The translations under genes were made by a program, and so were the position numbers. Positions 26,145 to 34,795 of a stretch of 64,000 nt of DNA are shown in pieces; within the stretch, counting starts at the first letter, position 1, and every line of letters begins with the position of its first letter. The DNA comes from Halotia wernerae (GTDB lineage Bacteria; Cyanobacteriota; Cyanobacteriia; Cyanobacteriales; Nostocaceae): the NCBI GenBank assembly GCA_034931985.1, contig JAYGHB010000001.1, forward strand, positions 62,001 through 126,000. The letters are read 5' to 3'. Under the pieces are notes generated by a model. That model was not told where the DNA came from, made no database searches, and was given only the letters and a program-made list of their open reading frames with translations.

Positions 26145-27728
26145 ATGAAAAGCTTCTACGTCACTTCGCCGATCTATTACGTCAACGACGTTCCCCATAT
26201 CGGGCACGCCTACACCTCGCTCGCCTGCGACGTGCAGGCGCGCTTCATGCGGTTCGACGGTTACCGCGTGCATTTCCTGTCGGGCACCGACGAGCACGGC
26301 CAGAAAGTCGCCAAGGCGGCGGCCCTGGCGGGCGTCGATCCGCAGGCATTCACGGACAAGGTTTCGCAAAACTTCCGCGCGTTGCTGCCGGCCTTGGGCT
26401 GCTCCAACGACGATTTCATCCGCACGACCGAGCAGCGCCATAAGGATTCCGTCCAGGCGATCTGGCGCGCGATGGCCGTGCGCAAGACGCCCAAGGGCAA
26501 CGACAACATCTATCTCGGCAAGTACGACGGCTGGTACGCCGTGCGCGACGAAGCCTATTACGACGAGTCCGAACTCACGACCGGCCCCGACGGCAAGAAG
26601 CGTGCACCCTCCGGCGCCGAGGTCGAATGGGTCGAGGAACCGTCCTATTTCTTCCGCCTGTCGGATTGGGGCGATTGGCTGCTCGAGTGGTACGAGACGA
26701 ACCCCGACGCGGTCGGCCCGGCCACGCGGCGCAACGAAGTGATGAGCTTCGTGAAGCAGGGGCTTCACGATCTGTCGATCTCGCGCACCACGTTCGACTG
26801 GGGCATCAAAGTGCCCGGCGACGAGAAACACGTGATGTATGTGTGGCTCGACGCGCTGACCAACTACATCACGGCGGTCGGGTATCCCAACGTCGAGGAC
26901 GAGAAGTTCAAGGCCTTCTGGCCCGCCTCGGTCCATATGGTCGGCAAGGATATCGTGCGCTTCCACGCGGTCTATTGGCCCGCCTTCCTGGCCGCCGCCG
27001 GTCTGCCCGTCGCCAAGCGCGTCTACGCGCATGGCTGGTGGACCAACGAAGGCCAGAAGATATCGAAGTCGCTGGGCAACGTCATCGATCCGATCAAATT
27101 GATCGAGACCTACGGCCTCGATCAGGTGCGCTATTTCCTGATGCGCGAAGTGCCCTTCGGTCAGGACGGCGATTTCTCGCACGCCGCGATGATCCGCCGC
27201 GCCAATACCGATCTCGCCAACGATCTCGGCAATCTCGGCCAGCGCGTGCTGTCCTTCGTCGCCAAGAACGCCGGCGCTTGCGTGCCCACACCCGGCGAAT
27301 TCACCGAGGCCGATCGCGCGATGCTCGACAAGGCCGTCGCCTTGCTGGCGATCGTGCGCGCGGAAATGGCGCAGCAGGGCTTCCACAAGGCGCTCGACGC
27401 CGTGTTCGCGGTCGTGGCCGACGCCAATCGCTATGTCGACGCGCAAGCGCCCTGGACGTTGCGCAAGACCGATCCCGCGCGCATGGCGACGGTGCTTTAC
27501 GTTCTGATGGAATGCTTGCGCCGCGTGGCGCTGCTGCTCCAGGCCTATATGCCCACGACGATGGCGAAGCTGCTCGACCAGCTCGCCGTTCCGGGCGACG
27601 CGCGCGACGCCACCGCGTGGGACAAAGCGCTGGTCGCGGGCACGGCTTTGCCGGCCCCGCAAGGCCTGTTTCCGCGCTATGTCGATCCGTCGGCGCCGGC
27701 GACGGGCGAGGGGCCGAAGAAGAAGTGA
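26145..27728 (+). CDS. metG: Methionyl-tRNA synthetase
   Basis: Charges tRNA-Met. The 527-aa protein has the class I signature PHIGHAY at the N terminus and KISKSLGN with K305-S309. The connective peptide (GKYDGWYAVRDEAYY) lacks the Cys knuckles, placing it in the zinc-free bacterial subgroup. The C-terminal anticodon-binding helical domain is complete and there is no C-terminal EMAP-like dimerisation domain, as usual for alphaproteobacteria. The stop overlaps the GTG start of tatD, which in turn overlaps the MBL gene. Confidence 0.96.
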   Translation: MKSFYVTSPIYYVNDVPHIGHAYTSLACDVQARFMRFDGYRVHFLSGTDEHGQKVAKAAALAGVDPQAFTDKVSQNFRALLPALGCSNDDFIRTTEQRHKDSVQAIWRAMAVRKTPKGNDNIYLGKYDGWYAVRDEAYYDESELTTGPDGKKRAPSGAEVEWVEEPSYFFRLSDWGDWLLEWYETNPDAVGPATRRNEVMSFVKQGLHDLSISRTTFDWGIKVPGDEKHVMYVWLDALTNYITAVGYPNVEDEKFKAFWPASVHMVGKDIVRFHAVYWPAFLAAAGLPVAKRVYAHGWWTNEGQKISKSLGNVIDPIKLIETYGLDQVRYFLMREVPFGQDGDFSHAAMIRRANTDLANDLGNLGQRVLSFVAKNAGACVPTPGEFTEADRAMLDKAVALLAIVRAEMAQQGFHKALDAVFAVVADANRYVDAQAPWTLRKTDPARMATVLYVLMECLRRVALLLQAYMPTTMAKLLDQLAVPGDARDATAWDKALVAGTALPAPQGLFPRYVDPSAPATGEGPKKK

Positions 27729-28522
27729 TCCTCGTCGACTCCCATTGCCATCTCGACTATCCGGAACTGCAAAAGGATTTTCCGGGCGTTCTGGCGCGTG
27801 CGCGCTCGGCGGGCGTGGAGACGATGCTCGCCATCGGCACGAAATTGTCGGCGTTCGAAGGCGTGCGCAAGATCGCCGAAAGCGCCCCCAACGTGTTCTG
27901 CACGGTCGGCGTCCATCCGCACGAGGCCGAGCACGAGCAAGCCCCGACCGAAGCTTTGGTGGCCGAAGCCGCCCATCCGAAAGTCGTTGGGATCGGCGAA
28001 ACCGGCCTCGATTACTATTACGAGAAAAGCCCACGCGCGCCGCAACGCGATAATTTCCGCGCCCATCTGCGCGCGGCCCACGCGACCGGTTTACCGGTCG
28101 TCATCCATACGCGCGACGCCGATGCCGACACGATCGAACTTCTCGATTGGGCGACCCAAGAATTGCCGGGCGTGACCGGCGTGCTGCATTGCTTCACGTC
28201 GAGCTTGGAACTGGCGCAACACGCGATGAAGCTCGGCTATTTCATCTCGATCTCCGGCATCGTGACGTTCAAGAACGCCGAAGATCTGCGCCGCACGGTG
28301 CGCGAGATCCCGCTCGACAAGCTGCTGGTCGAAACGGATTCGCCGTATCTCGCACCCATCCCGATGCGCGGCAAACCGTGCGAGCCGAGCTACGTGATCC
28401 ACACCGCGCGCTGCGTGGCGGGCTTGAAGAACGTCACGGTCGAGGAACTCGGCCGAGCGACGACCGAGAATTTCTACAAGCTGTTCTCGCGCGCCAAACG
28501 GCCCGCGGCGGCGGCGGCGTGA
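27725..28522 (+). CDS. TatD-family metal-dependent hydrolase (DNase)
   Basis: A 265-aa TIM-barrel metalloenzyme. Metal ligands are visible in DSHCHLD, VGVHPHE, GETGLDYY, VIHTRDAD, LHCFTSS and VETDSPYL, in family order. TatD/YcfH proteins are exonucleases acting on single-stranded DNA and are linked to DNA repair. It starts with GTG 27725 within the metG stop (GTGA). Here, as in many alphaproteobacteria, it is followed by an MBL-fold gene with the same overlap. Confidence 0.93.
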   Translation: MILVDSHCHLDYPELQKDFPGVLARARSAGVETMLAIGTKLSAFEGVRKIAESAPNVFCTVGVHPHEAEHEQAPTEALVAEAAHPKVVGIGETGLDYYYEKSPRAPQRDNFRAHLRAAHATGLPVVIHTRDADADTIELLDWATQELPGVTGVLHCFTSSLELAQHAMKLGYFISISGIVTFKNAEDLRRTVREIPLDKLLVETDSPYLAPIPMRGKPCEPSYVIHTARCVAGLKNVTVEELGRATTENFYKLFSRAKRPAAAAA

Positions 28523-29346
28523 GCCAAAGCCTGAAAGTTACGATTCTGGGCTGCGGCGCTTCGGCCGGCGTGCCCCTCGTCGGCTGTACGTGCGCGGTTT
28601 GTTCCAGCGCGGATCCCAAGAACAAACGCACGCGGGTTTCGATCGTCGTCGAGAGCGCCATGACCCGCATTTTGGTCGATGCCAGCCCCGATCTGCGCCA
28701 GCAGCTTTTGGCGTCGGGCCTGACCAAGTTCGACGCCGTCATTTTCACCCACGAACATGCCGATCACATGCACGGCATCGACGATTTGCGCACGCTGAAT
28801 TGGCTCAAGAACGGCGCGCTGGATTGCTATGGCGACGCGCGGACTTTGGCCGAGGCCAAGCGCCGGTTCGGCTACGCGTTCGACCCGCCGAACGAATTGG
28901 CGCTCAAAGGCGCTTGGGTCGTGCCGGTTCTAGTGCCGAAGGTCCTGGCGCCCGGCCAAACGATCCGGATCGGCGATATCGACGTTAGGGCCTTCATGCA
29001 GATCCATGGCGGCGACCGCGATCCGACGCTGGGCCTGCGGTTCGGCGATTTCGCGTATTCGACCGACGTGAAGGAAATGCCCGAGGCCGGGTTCGCGGCC
29101 TTGGCCGGGATCGACACTTGGATCGTCGACTGCTTGCAGGAACAGCCGAACTTCGCCCATAGCCATCTCGACCAGACGCTGGAATGGATCGCACGGGTAG
29201 GGCCGCGCCGTGCGGTTCTTACGCACATGAACCATCGGCTGGATTACGCCTCGCTGGCCGCCAAGCTGCCCCAAGGCGTCGAGCCGGGCTATGACGGGCT
29301 GGTTTTGAACGTCGCCGCGCACGAAGCGACACAAGCAGCGAAGTAA
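28519..29346 (+). CDS. MBL-fold metallohydrolase (PhnP-like)
   Basis: A 275-aa metallo-beta-lactamase-fold phosphodiesterase. It opens VTILGCGASAGVPLVGC with a Cys cluster (CTCAVC), and carries THEHADHMHGID, the metal ligand motif, plus MQIHGGD, AYSTDV and THMNH near the C terminus. These features match the PhnP/RNase Z-like branch. The Cys-rich N-terminal part could bind structural zinc, as in PhnP. GTG 28519 overlaps the tatD stop. It closes the metG-tatD-MBL operon. Confidence 0.9.
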   Translation: MSQSLKVTILGCGASAGVPLVGCTCAVCSSADPKNKRTRVSIVVESAMTRILVDASPDLRQQLLASGLTKFDAVIFTHEHADHMHGIDDLRTLNWLKNGALDCYGDARTLAEAKRRFGYAFDPPNELALKGAWVVPVLVPKVLAPGQTIRIGDIDVRAFMQIHGGDRDPTLGLRFGDFAYSTDVKEMPEAGFAALAGIDTWIVDCLQEQPNFAHSHLDQTLEWIARVGPRRAVLTHMNHRLDYASLAAKLPQGVEPGYDGLVLNVAAHEATQAAK

Positions 29347-29481
29347 CAGCTAAAAGACAGCGTAAGGCATTGCCTCAAAATATAGTCTCGTATTTTTGAT
29401 AATATACATTATGCGATTTTTAGATTGACTTTGTACGGGCCGTTGGACGCAGCCGTGGCGACTCCTTAGGCTCCCGCCCCA
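29347..29481. other. AT-rich intergenic spacer
   Basis: About 135 bases that are clearly more AT-rich than both neighbours between about 29347 and 29440. I see no open reading frame, strong hairpin or clear operator. TTGACT at 29426-29431 could serve as a -35 for the downstream gene but no matching -10 is evident. Composition resembles the island near 23.2 kb. Confidence 0.4.
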
Positions 29482-30309
29482 ATGTCCGGCGAACTCGAAT
29501 TCTTCTGGTTTTGGCTGTTGGCCAATGCGGCCGATCTGCGCGACGTGACCATCGCGGCGGCGGCTTTCGCCGTGCTGCCGTTTCTGGCGTGGCGCGCCTG
29601 GACCGCGCGCAAACTGGTCGAGGCCCAGCAGCGCACCGCCGACGCGACAGAGATCGGCAAATCGGCGGAGATCATGGCCCAGGCCTTCGCCGGGCTTGGC
29701 GACGACAAGATGCAGGTCCGGATCGGCGCCGTGTACTCCTTGGAGCGCCAAGCCCGCGCCCGGCCCAAGGACCAAGGCCCGATCGTCCAGACCCTCGCCG
29801 CCTTCGTCCGCGACCGCTGCCCGCCGCCCGCCCAACCCGCGACGGCCGAAACGGTCTATCTGCCGGTCCAGACCGACGTGCAGGCCGCGATCGGCGTGCT
29901 GGGCCGCCGGGTCCGCGCCAACGATCCGGCCGGAACGCGGCTGTCTTTCGCCGGCTCGAACCTGTCCGGCTACGATTTATCGGACGGCGATTTCACCGGC
30001 GCCACGTTCAAAGGCGCCTATTTGTGCGCCGCGAACTTTGCCGGAACACGGCTCGCGCGGGCGGATTTCCAGCTCGCCGTCGGCGAACAGGCGGATTTCT
30101 ACGGCGCCAAGGCCCGCGAAGCGTCGTTCTCGGCCGCCTATTTCGCCAATGCGCGCTTCGCCCATGCCGATCTGACAGGCTCGGCCTTCGTCGATTCCGA
30201 CCTATCCGGCGCCGACTTCGCCCATGCCCAAGTCGATGGCGTGGATTGGCGGGGCGCCGCGATTGACAACGCTGCCCTGCCCGCCAAGGCACTACCGAAA
30301 CCGCAATAG
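29482..30309 (+). CDS. Membrane-anchored pentapeptide-repeat protein
   Basis: A 275-aa protein. Residues about 20-40 are hydrophobic (VTIAAAAFAVLPFLAW), then a helical segment (KSAEIMAQAFAGLGDDKMQVRIGAVYSLERQ) common to membrane-linked pentapeptide proteins. From about residue 150 to 265 runs a right-handed beta-helix built of A(D/N)(L/F)xx units (SNLSG, GDFTG, ANFAG, ADFQL, ADLTG, ADFAH). Function unknown; such proteins are predicted scaffolds or protein-interaction surfaces, and only a few are gyrase mimics. The mazG gene begins 22 bases downstream. Confidence 0.85.
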   Translation: MSGELEFFWFWLLANAADLRDVTIAAAAFAVLPFLAWRAWTARKLVEAQQRTADATEIGKSAEIMAQAFAGLGDDKMQVRIGAVYSLERQARARPKDQGPIVQTLAAFVRDRCPPPAQPATAETVYLPVQTDVQAAIGVLGRRVRANDPAGTRLSFAGSNLSGYDLSDGDFTGATFKGAYLCAANFAGTRLARADFQLAVGEQADFYGAKAREASFSAAYFANARFAHADLTGSAFVDSDLSGADFAHAQVDGVDWRGAAIDNAALPAKALPKPQ

Positions 30310-30331
30310 CCTCTCTATACCCTCGCCCATC

Positions 30332-31141
30332 ATGACCGACCCGCTCGATAAAACGGCGCCGCCGATGGCGCGCCTTCTGGCCGTTATGGCCAAGCTGCGC
30401 GACCCCTCGACCGGCTGCCCATGGGATCTCGAACAGAGCTTCGCCTCGATCGCGCCGTACACGATCGAAGAAGCCTACGAGGTCGCCGACGCGATCCAGA
30501 AGAACGATATGGCGCATCTGCGCGAAGAACTGGGCGACCTGTTGTTCCAGGTCGTGTTCCATTCGCGCATCGCCGAAGAAGACAAGGCGTTCGCCTTCGA
30601 CGACGTCGCGCGCGACCTTGCCGACAAGATGATCCGCCGGCATCCGCATGTCTTCGCCAAGCGCGAGGACAAGACGAGCGAGGAACAGACCGAAGCCTGG
30701 GAAGCGACCAAGGCGCATGAGCGCCAGGCCAAGGCCCAAGGCGGCGCGCTCGACGGCGTGCCGCTGGCCCTGCCCGCCGCGTTGCGCGCGCAGAAACTGC
30801 AGAAGCGCGCAAGCCGCGTGGGCTTCGATTGGGGTACCGCCGGCGCCGCCCTCGACAAGGTCGAGGAGGAAATCGGCGAGCTTCGCGTCGAACTCGCCAT
30901 CGCCGATCAGAAGAAGCTCGAGGAAGAAGTCGGCGATCTGATGTTCGCGATCGTCAACGTGGCAAGACTCGCGGGCGTGGACGCGGAAACGGCCTTGCGC
31001 GGCGCCAACGCGAAATTCGAACGCCGCTTCGGCCGCGTCGAGGAAAAGCTACGCGAGCGCGGCCGCACGCCGGCGCAATCCGATCTCGCCGAGATGGACA
31101 AACTCTGGGACGCGGCGAAGAAAGAGGAACGCGGCGGATGA
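30332..31141 (+). CDS. mazG: Nucleoside triphosphate pyrophosphohydrolase MazG
   Basis: Hydrolyses (d)NTPs to NMP and PPi, limiting aberrant nucleotides. The 269-aa protein has two MazG repeats. The first contains CPWD, EEAYEVADAI and EELGDLLFQVVFH; the second contains VEEEIGELRVEL and EEVGDLMFAIVN with ExxE metal-binding pairs. The inter-repeat segment KVGFDWGTA equivalent (RVGFDWGTA) is present. Full-length bacterial form. Its stop overlaps the ATG of the downstream alpha/beta hydrolase. Confidence 0.95.
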   Translation: MTDPLDKTAPPMARLLAVMAKLRDPSTGCPWDLEQSFASIAPYTIEEAYEVADAIQKNDMAHLREELGDLLFQVVFHSRIAEEDKAFAFDDVARDLADKMIRRHPHVFAKREDKTSEEQTEAWEATKAHERQAKAQGGALDGVPLALPAALRAQKLQKRASRVGFDWGTAGAALDKVEEEIGELRVELAIADQKKLEEEVGDLMFAIVNVARLAGVDAETALRGANAKFERRFGRVEEKLRERGRTPAQSDLAEMDKLWDAAKKEERGG

Positions 31142-31992
31142 AGTCGGCGCGGCGCTACACGTCCGCCGACGGGTTGTCGCTGCATTACGCCGAATGGGCG
31201 CCGTCGGCGTCGCGCCAAGCGCCCGATATCCTCTGCCTGCCCGGCCTCACGCGCCATAGCGCCGATTTCGACTGGGTCGCGACGCGCCTCGCCGCCAATG
31301 GCTATCGCGTGGTCTCGCCCGATCTGCGCGGGCGCGGCAAATCCGACTACGCGCGCGACGTATCGACCTACGCGCCGCAGTATTATCTCGACGATTTGCG
31401 CGCGCTGACGATCGCCGCACGCCTCGAACGCTTCGTCGTCATCGGCACGTCGTTCGGCGGCTTGCTGGCGATGGCTTTGGCGACGATGCTGCCGAGCCAG
31501 GTGGCCGGGCTCGTCGTCAACGATATCGGTCCAGATATCGCGCAAGACGGCGCCAAACGGATACTCGATTACATATCCGTCGATCGGCCGCAGCCCGATT
31601 GGCAAGCCGCGTCGATCGCGCTGCGCGAATTCCTGCCCGACGTGTTGGCGAACGATCCCGACGGTTGGGATCAACTCGTGCGCAACACCTATCGCGAAGG
31701 CGACGACGGCAAGCTTCACTACGATTGGGACGTGAAGATCGCCGCCAATCTCCAACCCGGCGGCGATCCCGATTTCGATCTTTGGGCGTTGTGGCGCGCG
31801 GCGTCCGCGCTTCCCGCGTTGGTCGTGCGCGGCGCCAAGTCGGATGTGTTGTCGGCCGAGACCTTCGCCAAGATGAAAACGGCGAAGCCCGATCTGATGC
31901 AGGTCGAGATTCCCGATACGGGCCACGCGCCCACGCTGGACGAGCCCGTGTGCCGTATGGCGCTGGCCGCGCTGCTCGCGAAAGCGAAGTGA
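31138..31992 (+). CDS. Alpha/beta-fold hydrolase
   Basis: A 284-aa soluble hydrolase. The oxyanion region is LCLPGLTRHSADF, the nucleophile elbow GTSFGG, the acid residue follows in VVRGAKSDVLS, and the catalytic His lies in DTGHAPTLDEP. Similar proteins act on esters, enol lactones or haloalkanes; the substrate cannot be inferred. It is translationally coupled to mazG (ATGA). Confidence 0.88.
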   Translation: MKSARRYTSADGLSLHYAEWAPSASRQAPDILCLPGLTRHSADFDWVATRLAANGYRVVSPDLRGRGKSDYARDVSTYAPQYYLDDLRALTIAARLERFVVIGTSFGGLLAMALATMLPSQVAGLVVNDIGPDIAQDGAKRILDYISVDRPQPDWQAASIALREFLPDVLANDPDGWDQLVRNTYREGDDGKLHYDWDVKIAANLQPGGDPDFDLWALWRAASALPALVVRGAKSDVLSAETFAKMKTAKPDLMQVEIPDTGHAPTLDEPVCRMALAALLAKAK

Positions 31993-32072
31993 TTGTCGGG
32001 CGACATGTTCGCCCTTGATCGCGCGGCCGGCAGCGCGCCACTCTCGCGCATCCGTTTTTAGCGAGGATCAAG

Positions 32073-33053
32073 ATGGCCCTGCCCGTGTTCGACGATGTCG
32101 TCGCCGCCGCCAAGCGTCTCGAAGGTTTCGCGGTCAGAACGCCGCTGCTGGAAGCGCCGTTGCTGAACGCCAAGCTGGGCGGGCGTTTGCTGCTGAAAGC
32201 GGAGCCGTTGCAGCGCACGGGCTCGTTCAAATTCCGCGGCGCCTATAACGCGATCAGCCAAATCCCGGCCGACAAGCGCAAGAACGGCGTCGTCGCGTTC
32301 TCGTCGGGCAATCACGCGCAAGGTGTGGCGGCGGCCGCGCAAATGCTCGGCATGCCCGCCTGGATCATCATGCCCGAAGACGCGCCCGCCATTAAAATCG
32401 CGCGCACCAAGGCGTTCGGCGCGACGGTCGTGCCGTATGATCGCTACACCCAAGATCGCGAGAAGATGGGCCTGGAGCTGCAGGCCAAATACGGCGCGAC
32501 GCTCGTTAAGCCCTATGACGATCCCAACATCATCGCGGGCCAAGGCACGGTCGGTTTGGAGATCGCGCAGCAATGCCAGGCGCTGGGCGTGACGCCCGAT
32601 GCGGTCGTCGTGTGCTGCGGCGGCGGCGGCCTGGTTTCGGGCACGGCGCTGGCGCTGTCGGGCGCCCTGCCCGGCGTGCCGGTCTATGCGGCCGAGCCCG
32701 CCGGTTTCGACGACACCAAGCGCAGCCTGGAAGCGGGCACGCGGGTGAAGAACGATCCCAATGCGCGCTCGATCTGCGACGCGCTGCTCGCCCCCACGCC
32801 GGGCGAGATGACGTTCGAGCTGAACCGCAAGCTGCTCAAGGGCGGCTTCGCGGTGACGGACGAGGAAGTGAAGCGCGCGATGGCGACCCTGTTCCTGGAA
32901 TTCAAACTCGTCGCGGAACCCGGCGGTGCCGTCGCCGCCACGGCCGTTCTGGCCGGCAAGCTGCCGATCCAGGGGAAGACCGTGGTCGCCGTCGTCTCGG
33001 GTGGCAATGTCGATCCCGCGACCTTCGCCGACGCATTATCGCTCGCCGCGTAA
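32073..33053 (+). CDS. Threonine/serine dehydratase (fold type II PLP enzyme)
   Basis: A 326-aa enzyme converting threonine to 2-oxobutanoate and ammonia, or acting on serine. The PLP Lys lies in TGSFKFRGA, with SSGNHAQGVA, the phosphate cup CCGGGGLVSG and SGGNVD near the C terminus. There is no ACT regulatory domain, so it resembles the catabolic TdcB or serine racemase-like forms rather than biosynthetic IlvA. GCGAGGA lies 7 bases before ATG 32073. It is preceded by 80 bases without a gene. Confidence 0.9.
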   Translation: MALPVFDDVVAAAKRLEGFAVRTPLLEAPLLNAKLGGRLLLKAEPLQRTGSFKFRGAYNAISQIPADKRKNGVVAFSSGNHAQGVAAAAQMLGMPAWIIMPEDAPAIKIARTKAFGATVVPYDRYTQDREKMGLELQAKYGATLVKPYDDPNIIAGQGTVGLEIAQQCQALGVTPDAVVVCCGGGGLVSGTALALSGALPGVPVYAAEPAGFDDTKRSLEAGTRVKNDPNARSICDALLAPTPGEMTFELNRKLLKGGFAVTDEEVKRAMATLFLEFKLVAEPGGAVAATAVLAGKLPIQGKTVVAVVSGGNVDPATFADALSLAA

Positions 33054-33101
33054 GCAGTCCGTCTAAAAATTAGGCATAAATTGCCATAAGCATACGAAAT
33101 G

Positions 33102-33130
33102 GGGCCAGCAACGGTCTGGCCCTGGGTTTG
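33102..33130 (+). terminator. Possible terminator after threonine dehydratase
   Basis: GGGCCAG (33102-33108) pairs with CTGGCCC (33116-33122) around a 7-base loop, followed by TGGGTTTG rather than a clean T run. It sits about 50 bases past the stop. Weak as an intrinsic terminator. Confidence 0.45.
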
Positions 33131-33207
33131 CTTTATCGGTGGCTACGGAATGACGCCGGACTCTCGCCGGCGCCCGTCCGAATCAATGAACCGAAAGGCA
33201 AACAAGC

Positions 33208-34251
33208 ATGACCGGGAAGATTTCACGCCGCACCTTCGGCCTCGGCCTCGCCGGTGCGGCCGCCGCCGCGCAGTTCAATTTGGCGGCGCCCGCCCTCGCC
33301 CAGGCGCGGACCCGCGTGCGCTTCACGCTCGACGTCGATTTCTGGGGCCCGCAATCGAACTTCCTGCTCGCGGTCGAAAAGGGCCTCTACGCGGCCGAAG
33401 GGCTGGACGTGCAGGTCGACGGCGGTGCGGGTTCCGGCCAGGCCGTGACGCGCGTCGCGCAAGGCACTTACGATATCGGCTTCGGCGATTTCGGCACGAT
33501 GGCGCGCTTCACCGCCACCAACCCGGCGACGCCGGTCACCGCGTTCTTCGTGATCTGGGATCTTCTGCAACACGGCATCGTGTTCAGGAAGGGCGCGATC
33601 AAGGACGCGAAGGACATCGAAGGCAAGACGCTCGCCGCGCCCGAGCCCGACGCCGGCCGTCAGATGTTCCCGTGGTTCGCCAAGGCCGCCGGCATCGACC
33701 AATCGAAGGTCACGCTGCGCCATATCGATTTCCCGCTGCGCGAAACGCTGGTCGTGCGCGGCGAAGCGCAAGGCGCTACGGGCTTCGTGTCGTCGGTCGC
33801 GCTCAACATGGTCCGCGCGGGCGTGCCGCTCGACCAGATCGCCTGGATCCAGTACGCGTCGGCCGGCATCGACTTGTTCGGCTCGTCGATCTTCGCGAAG
33901 AAGGAATGGCTCGCGGCCAATCCGCAAGTCGCGGCCGGTTTCGCGCGCGCGACGGCGCGTTCGATGCAGGAAATGATCAAGGACCCGAAGGCGTCGGTCG
34001 CGGCCGCCGTCCGCCGCCAGCCGCTGAACTCGCCCGAAGTCGAATTGCCGCGCTATCAGATGGTGTTCGAGCAGTCGATCTCGACGCCGACGACGCGCCA
34101 GCACGGCATCGGCCATGTCGATCAAGCGCGCCTCACGCGCAACATCGCCGGTCTGTGCGACGCTTTCAACGTGACGCCGGTGCCGCCGAACGATCTGATC
34201 TACACGGATCAGTTCCTGCCGCCGGCGGAATTGCGCAAGATCCCGACCTAA
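33208..34251 (+). CDS. Tat-exported ABC transporter substrate-binding protein (NMT1/THI5-like), orphan
   Basis: A 347-aa periplasmic binding protein. The N terminus KISRRTFGLGLAGAAAAA carries a twin-arginine signal with cleavage near ALA-QA. The mature part has the NMT1/THI5/SsuA pattern: NFLLAVEKGLYAAEGLDV, GSGQAVTRVAQGTYDIGFGD, and GKTLAAPEPDAG. Family members bind sulfonates, nitrate, taurine or pyrimidine precursors. No permease or ATPase gene is adjacent, so its transporter must lie elsewhere. A strong terminator follows. Confidence 0.9.
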   Translation: MTGKISRRTFGLGLAGAAAAAQFNLAAPALAQARTRVRFTLDVDFWGPQSNFLLAVEKGLYAAEGLDVQVDGGAGSGQAVTRVAQGTYDIGFGDFGTMARFTATNPATPVTAFFVIWDLLQHGIVFRKGAIKDAKDIEGKTLAAPEPDAGRQMFPWFAKAAGIDQSKVTLRHIDFPLRETLVVRGEAQGATGFVSSVALNMVRAGVPLDQIAWIQYASAGIDLFGSSIFAKKEWLAANPQVAAGFARATARSMQEMIKDPKASVAAAVRRQPLNSPEVELPRYQMVFEQSISTPTTRQHGIGHVDQARLTRNIAGLCDAFNVTPVPPNDLIYTDQFLPPAELRKIPT

Positions 34252-34277
34252 CTCGGGTCGAAAGTCGAAACGAACGC

Positions 34278-34310
34278 GGCCGGCGGGGCGACCCGTCGGC
34301 CGTTTTCTTT
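34278..34310 (+). terminator. Intrinsic terminator after the binding-protein gene
   Basis: A 10-bp stem GGCCGGCGGG/CCCGTCGGCC (one G-T wobble) with a GCGA loop is followed by GTTTTCTTT. It starts 27 bases after the stop. Confidence 0.8.
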
Positions 34311-34409
34311 CGGACTTACATATGGTTACCCGGCGTTAAGAGATCGTCCATAGGTGCCGTGTAGGGTGACGGGAAGATTTCCTTTGCCCTCCGAGCATCT
34401 CGCGCACCG

Positions 34410-34778
34410 ATGGCCTGCAAAACCATTTTGATCGTCGAAGACAATGCGCTGAACATGAAGCTGTTCGGCGACGTGCTCGAAGCGCAGGGCTATACGACGT
34501 TGCGCGTGCGCGACGGCGAAGCCGCGATCGACGCCGCGCGCAGCGGTCAGCCCAATCTGGTATTGATGGATATCCACCTGCCCGGCCGCTCGGGCGTGGA
34601 TATCGCCAAGGAAATGAAACTGGACCCGGCCTTGCGCGACATTCCGGTCGTCGCGATCACGGCCTATGCGTTGCGCGGCGATCGCGAGCGCATTCTGGCC
34701 GCGGGCTGCAGCGACTACGTCGCCAAGCCGGTCTCGATCGACCGCTTGATCGACGTCGTCGCCGCTTATGCCGCCTAG
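34410..34778 (+). CDS. divK: DivK-type single-domain response regulator
   Basis: A 122-aa receiver domain without an output domain. The acid pocket is VEDN, the phospho-acceptor is D54 (LVLMDIHLPG), the switch Thr lies in AITAYALRGDRERI and the Lys in AKPVSI. The opening ILIVEDNALNMKLFGDVLEAQGY is very close to Caulobacter DivK, which relays PleC/DivJ signals to DivL and CckA to control CtrA. No pleD gene follows, unlike in Caulobacter. It may also serve the sensor-less kinase at 13.5 kb; that is inference. Confidence 0.87.
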   Translation: MACKTILIVEDNALNMKLFGDVLEAQGYTTLRVRDGEAAIDAARSGQPNLVLMDIHLPGRSGVDIAKEMKLDPALRDIPVVAITAYALRGDRERILAAGCSDYVAKPVSIDRLIDVVAAYAA

Positions 34779-34795
34779 CTTGGGCGCCGCTTAGC

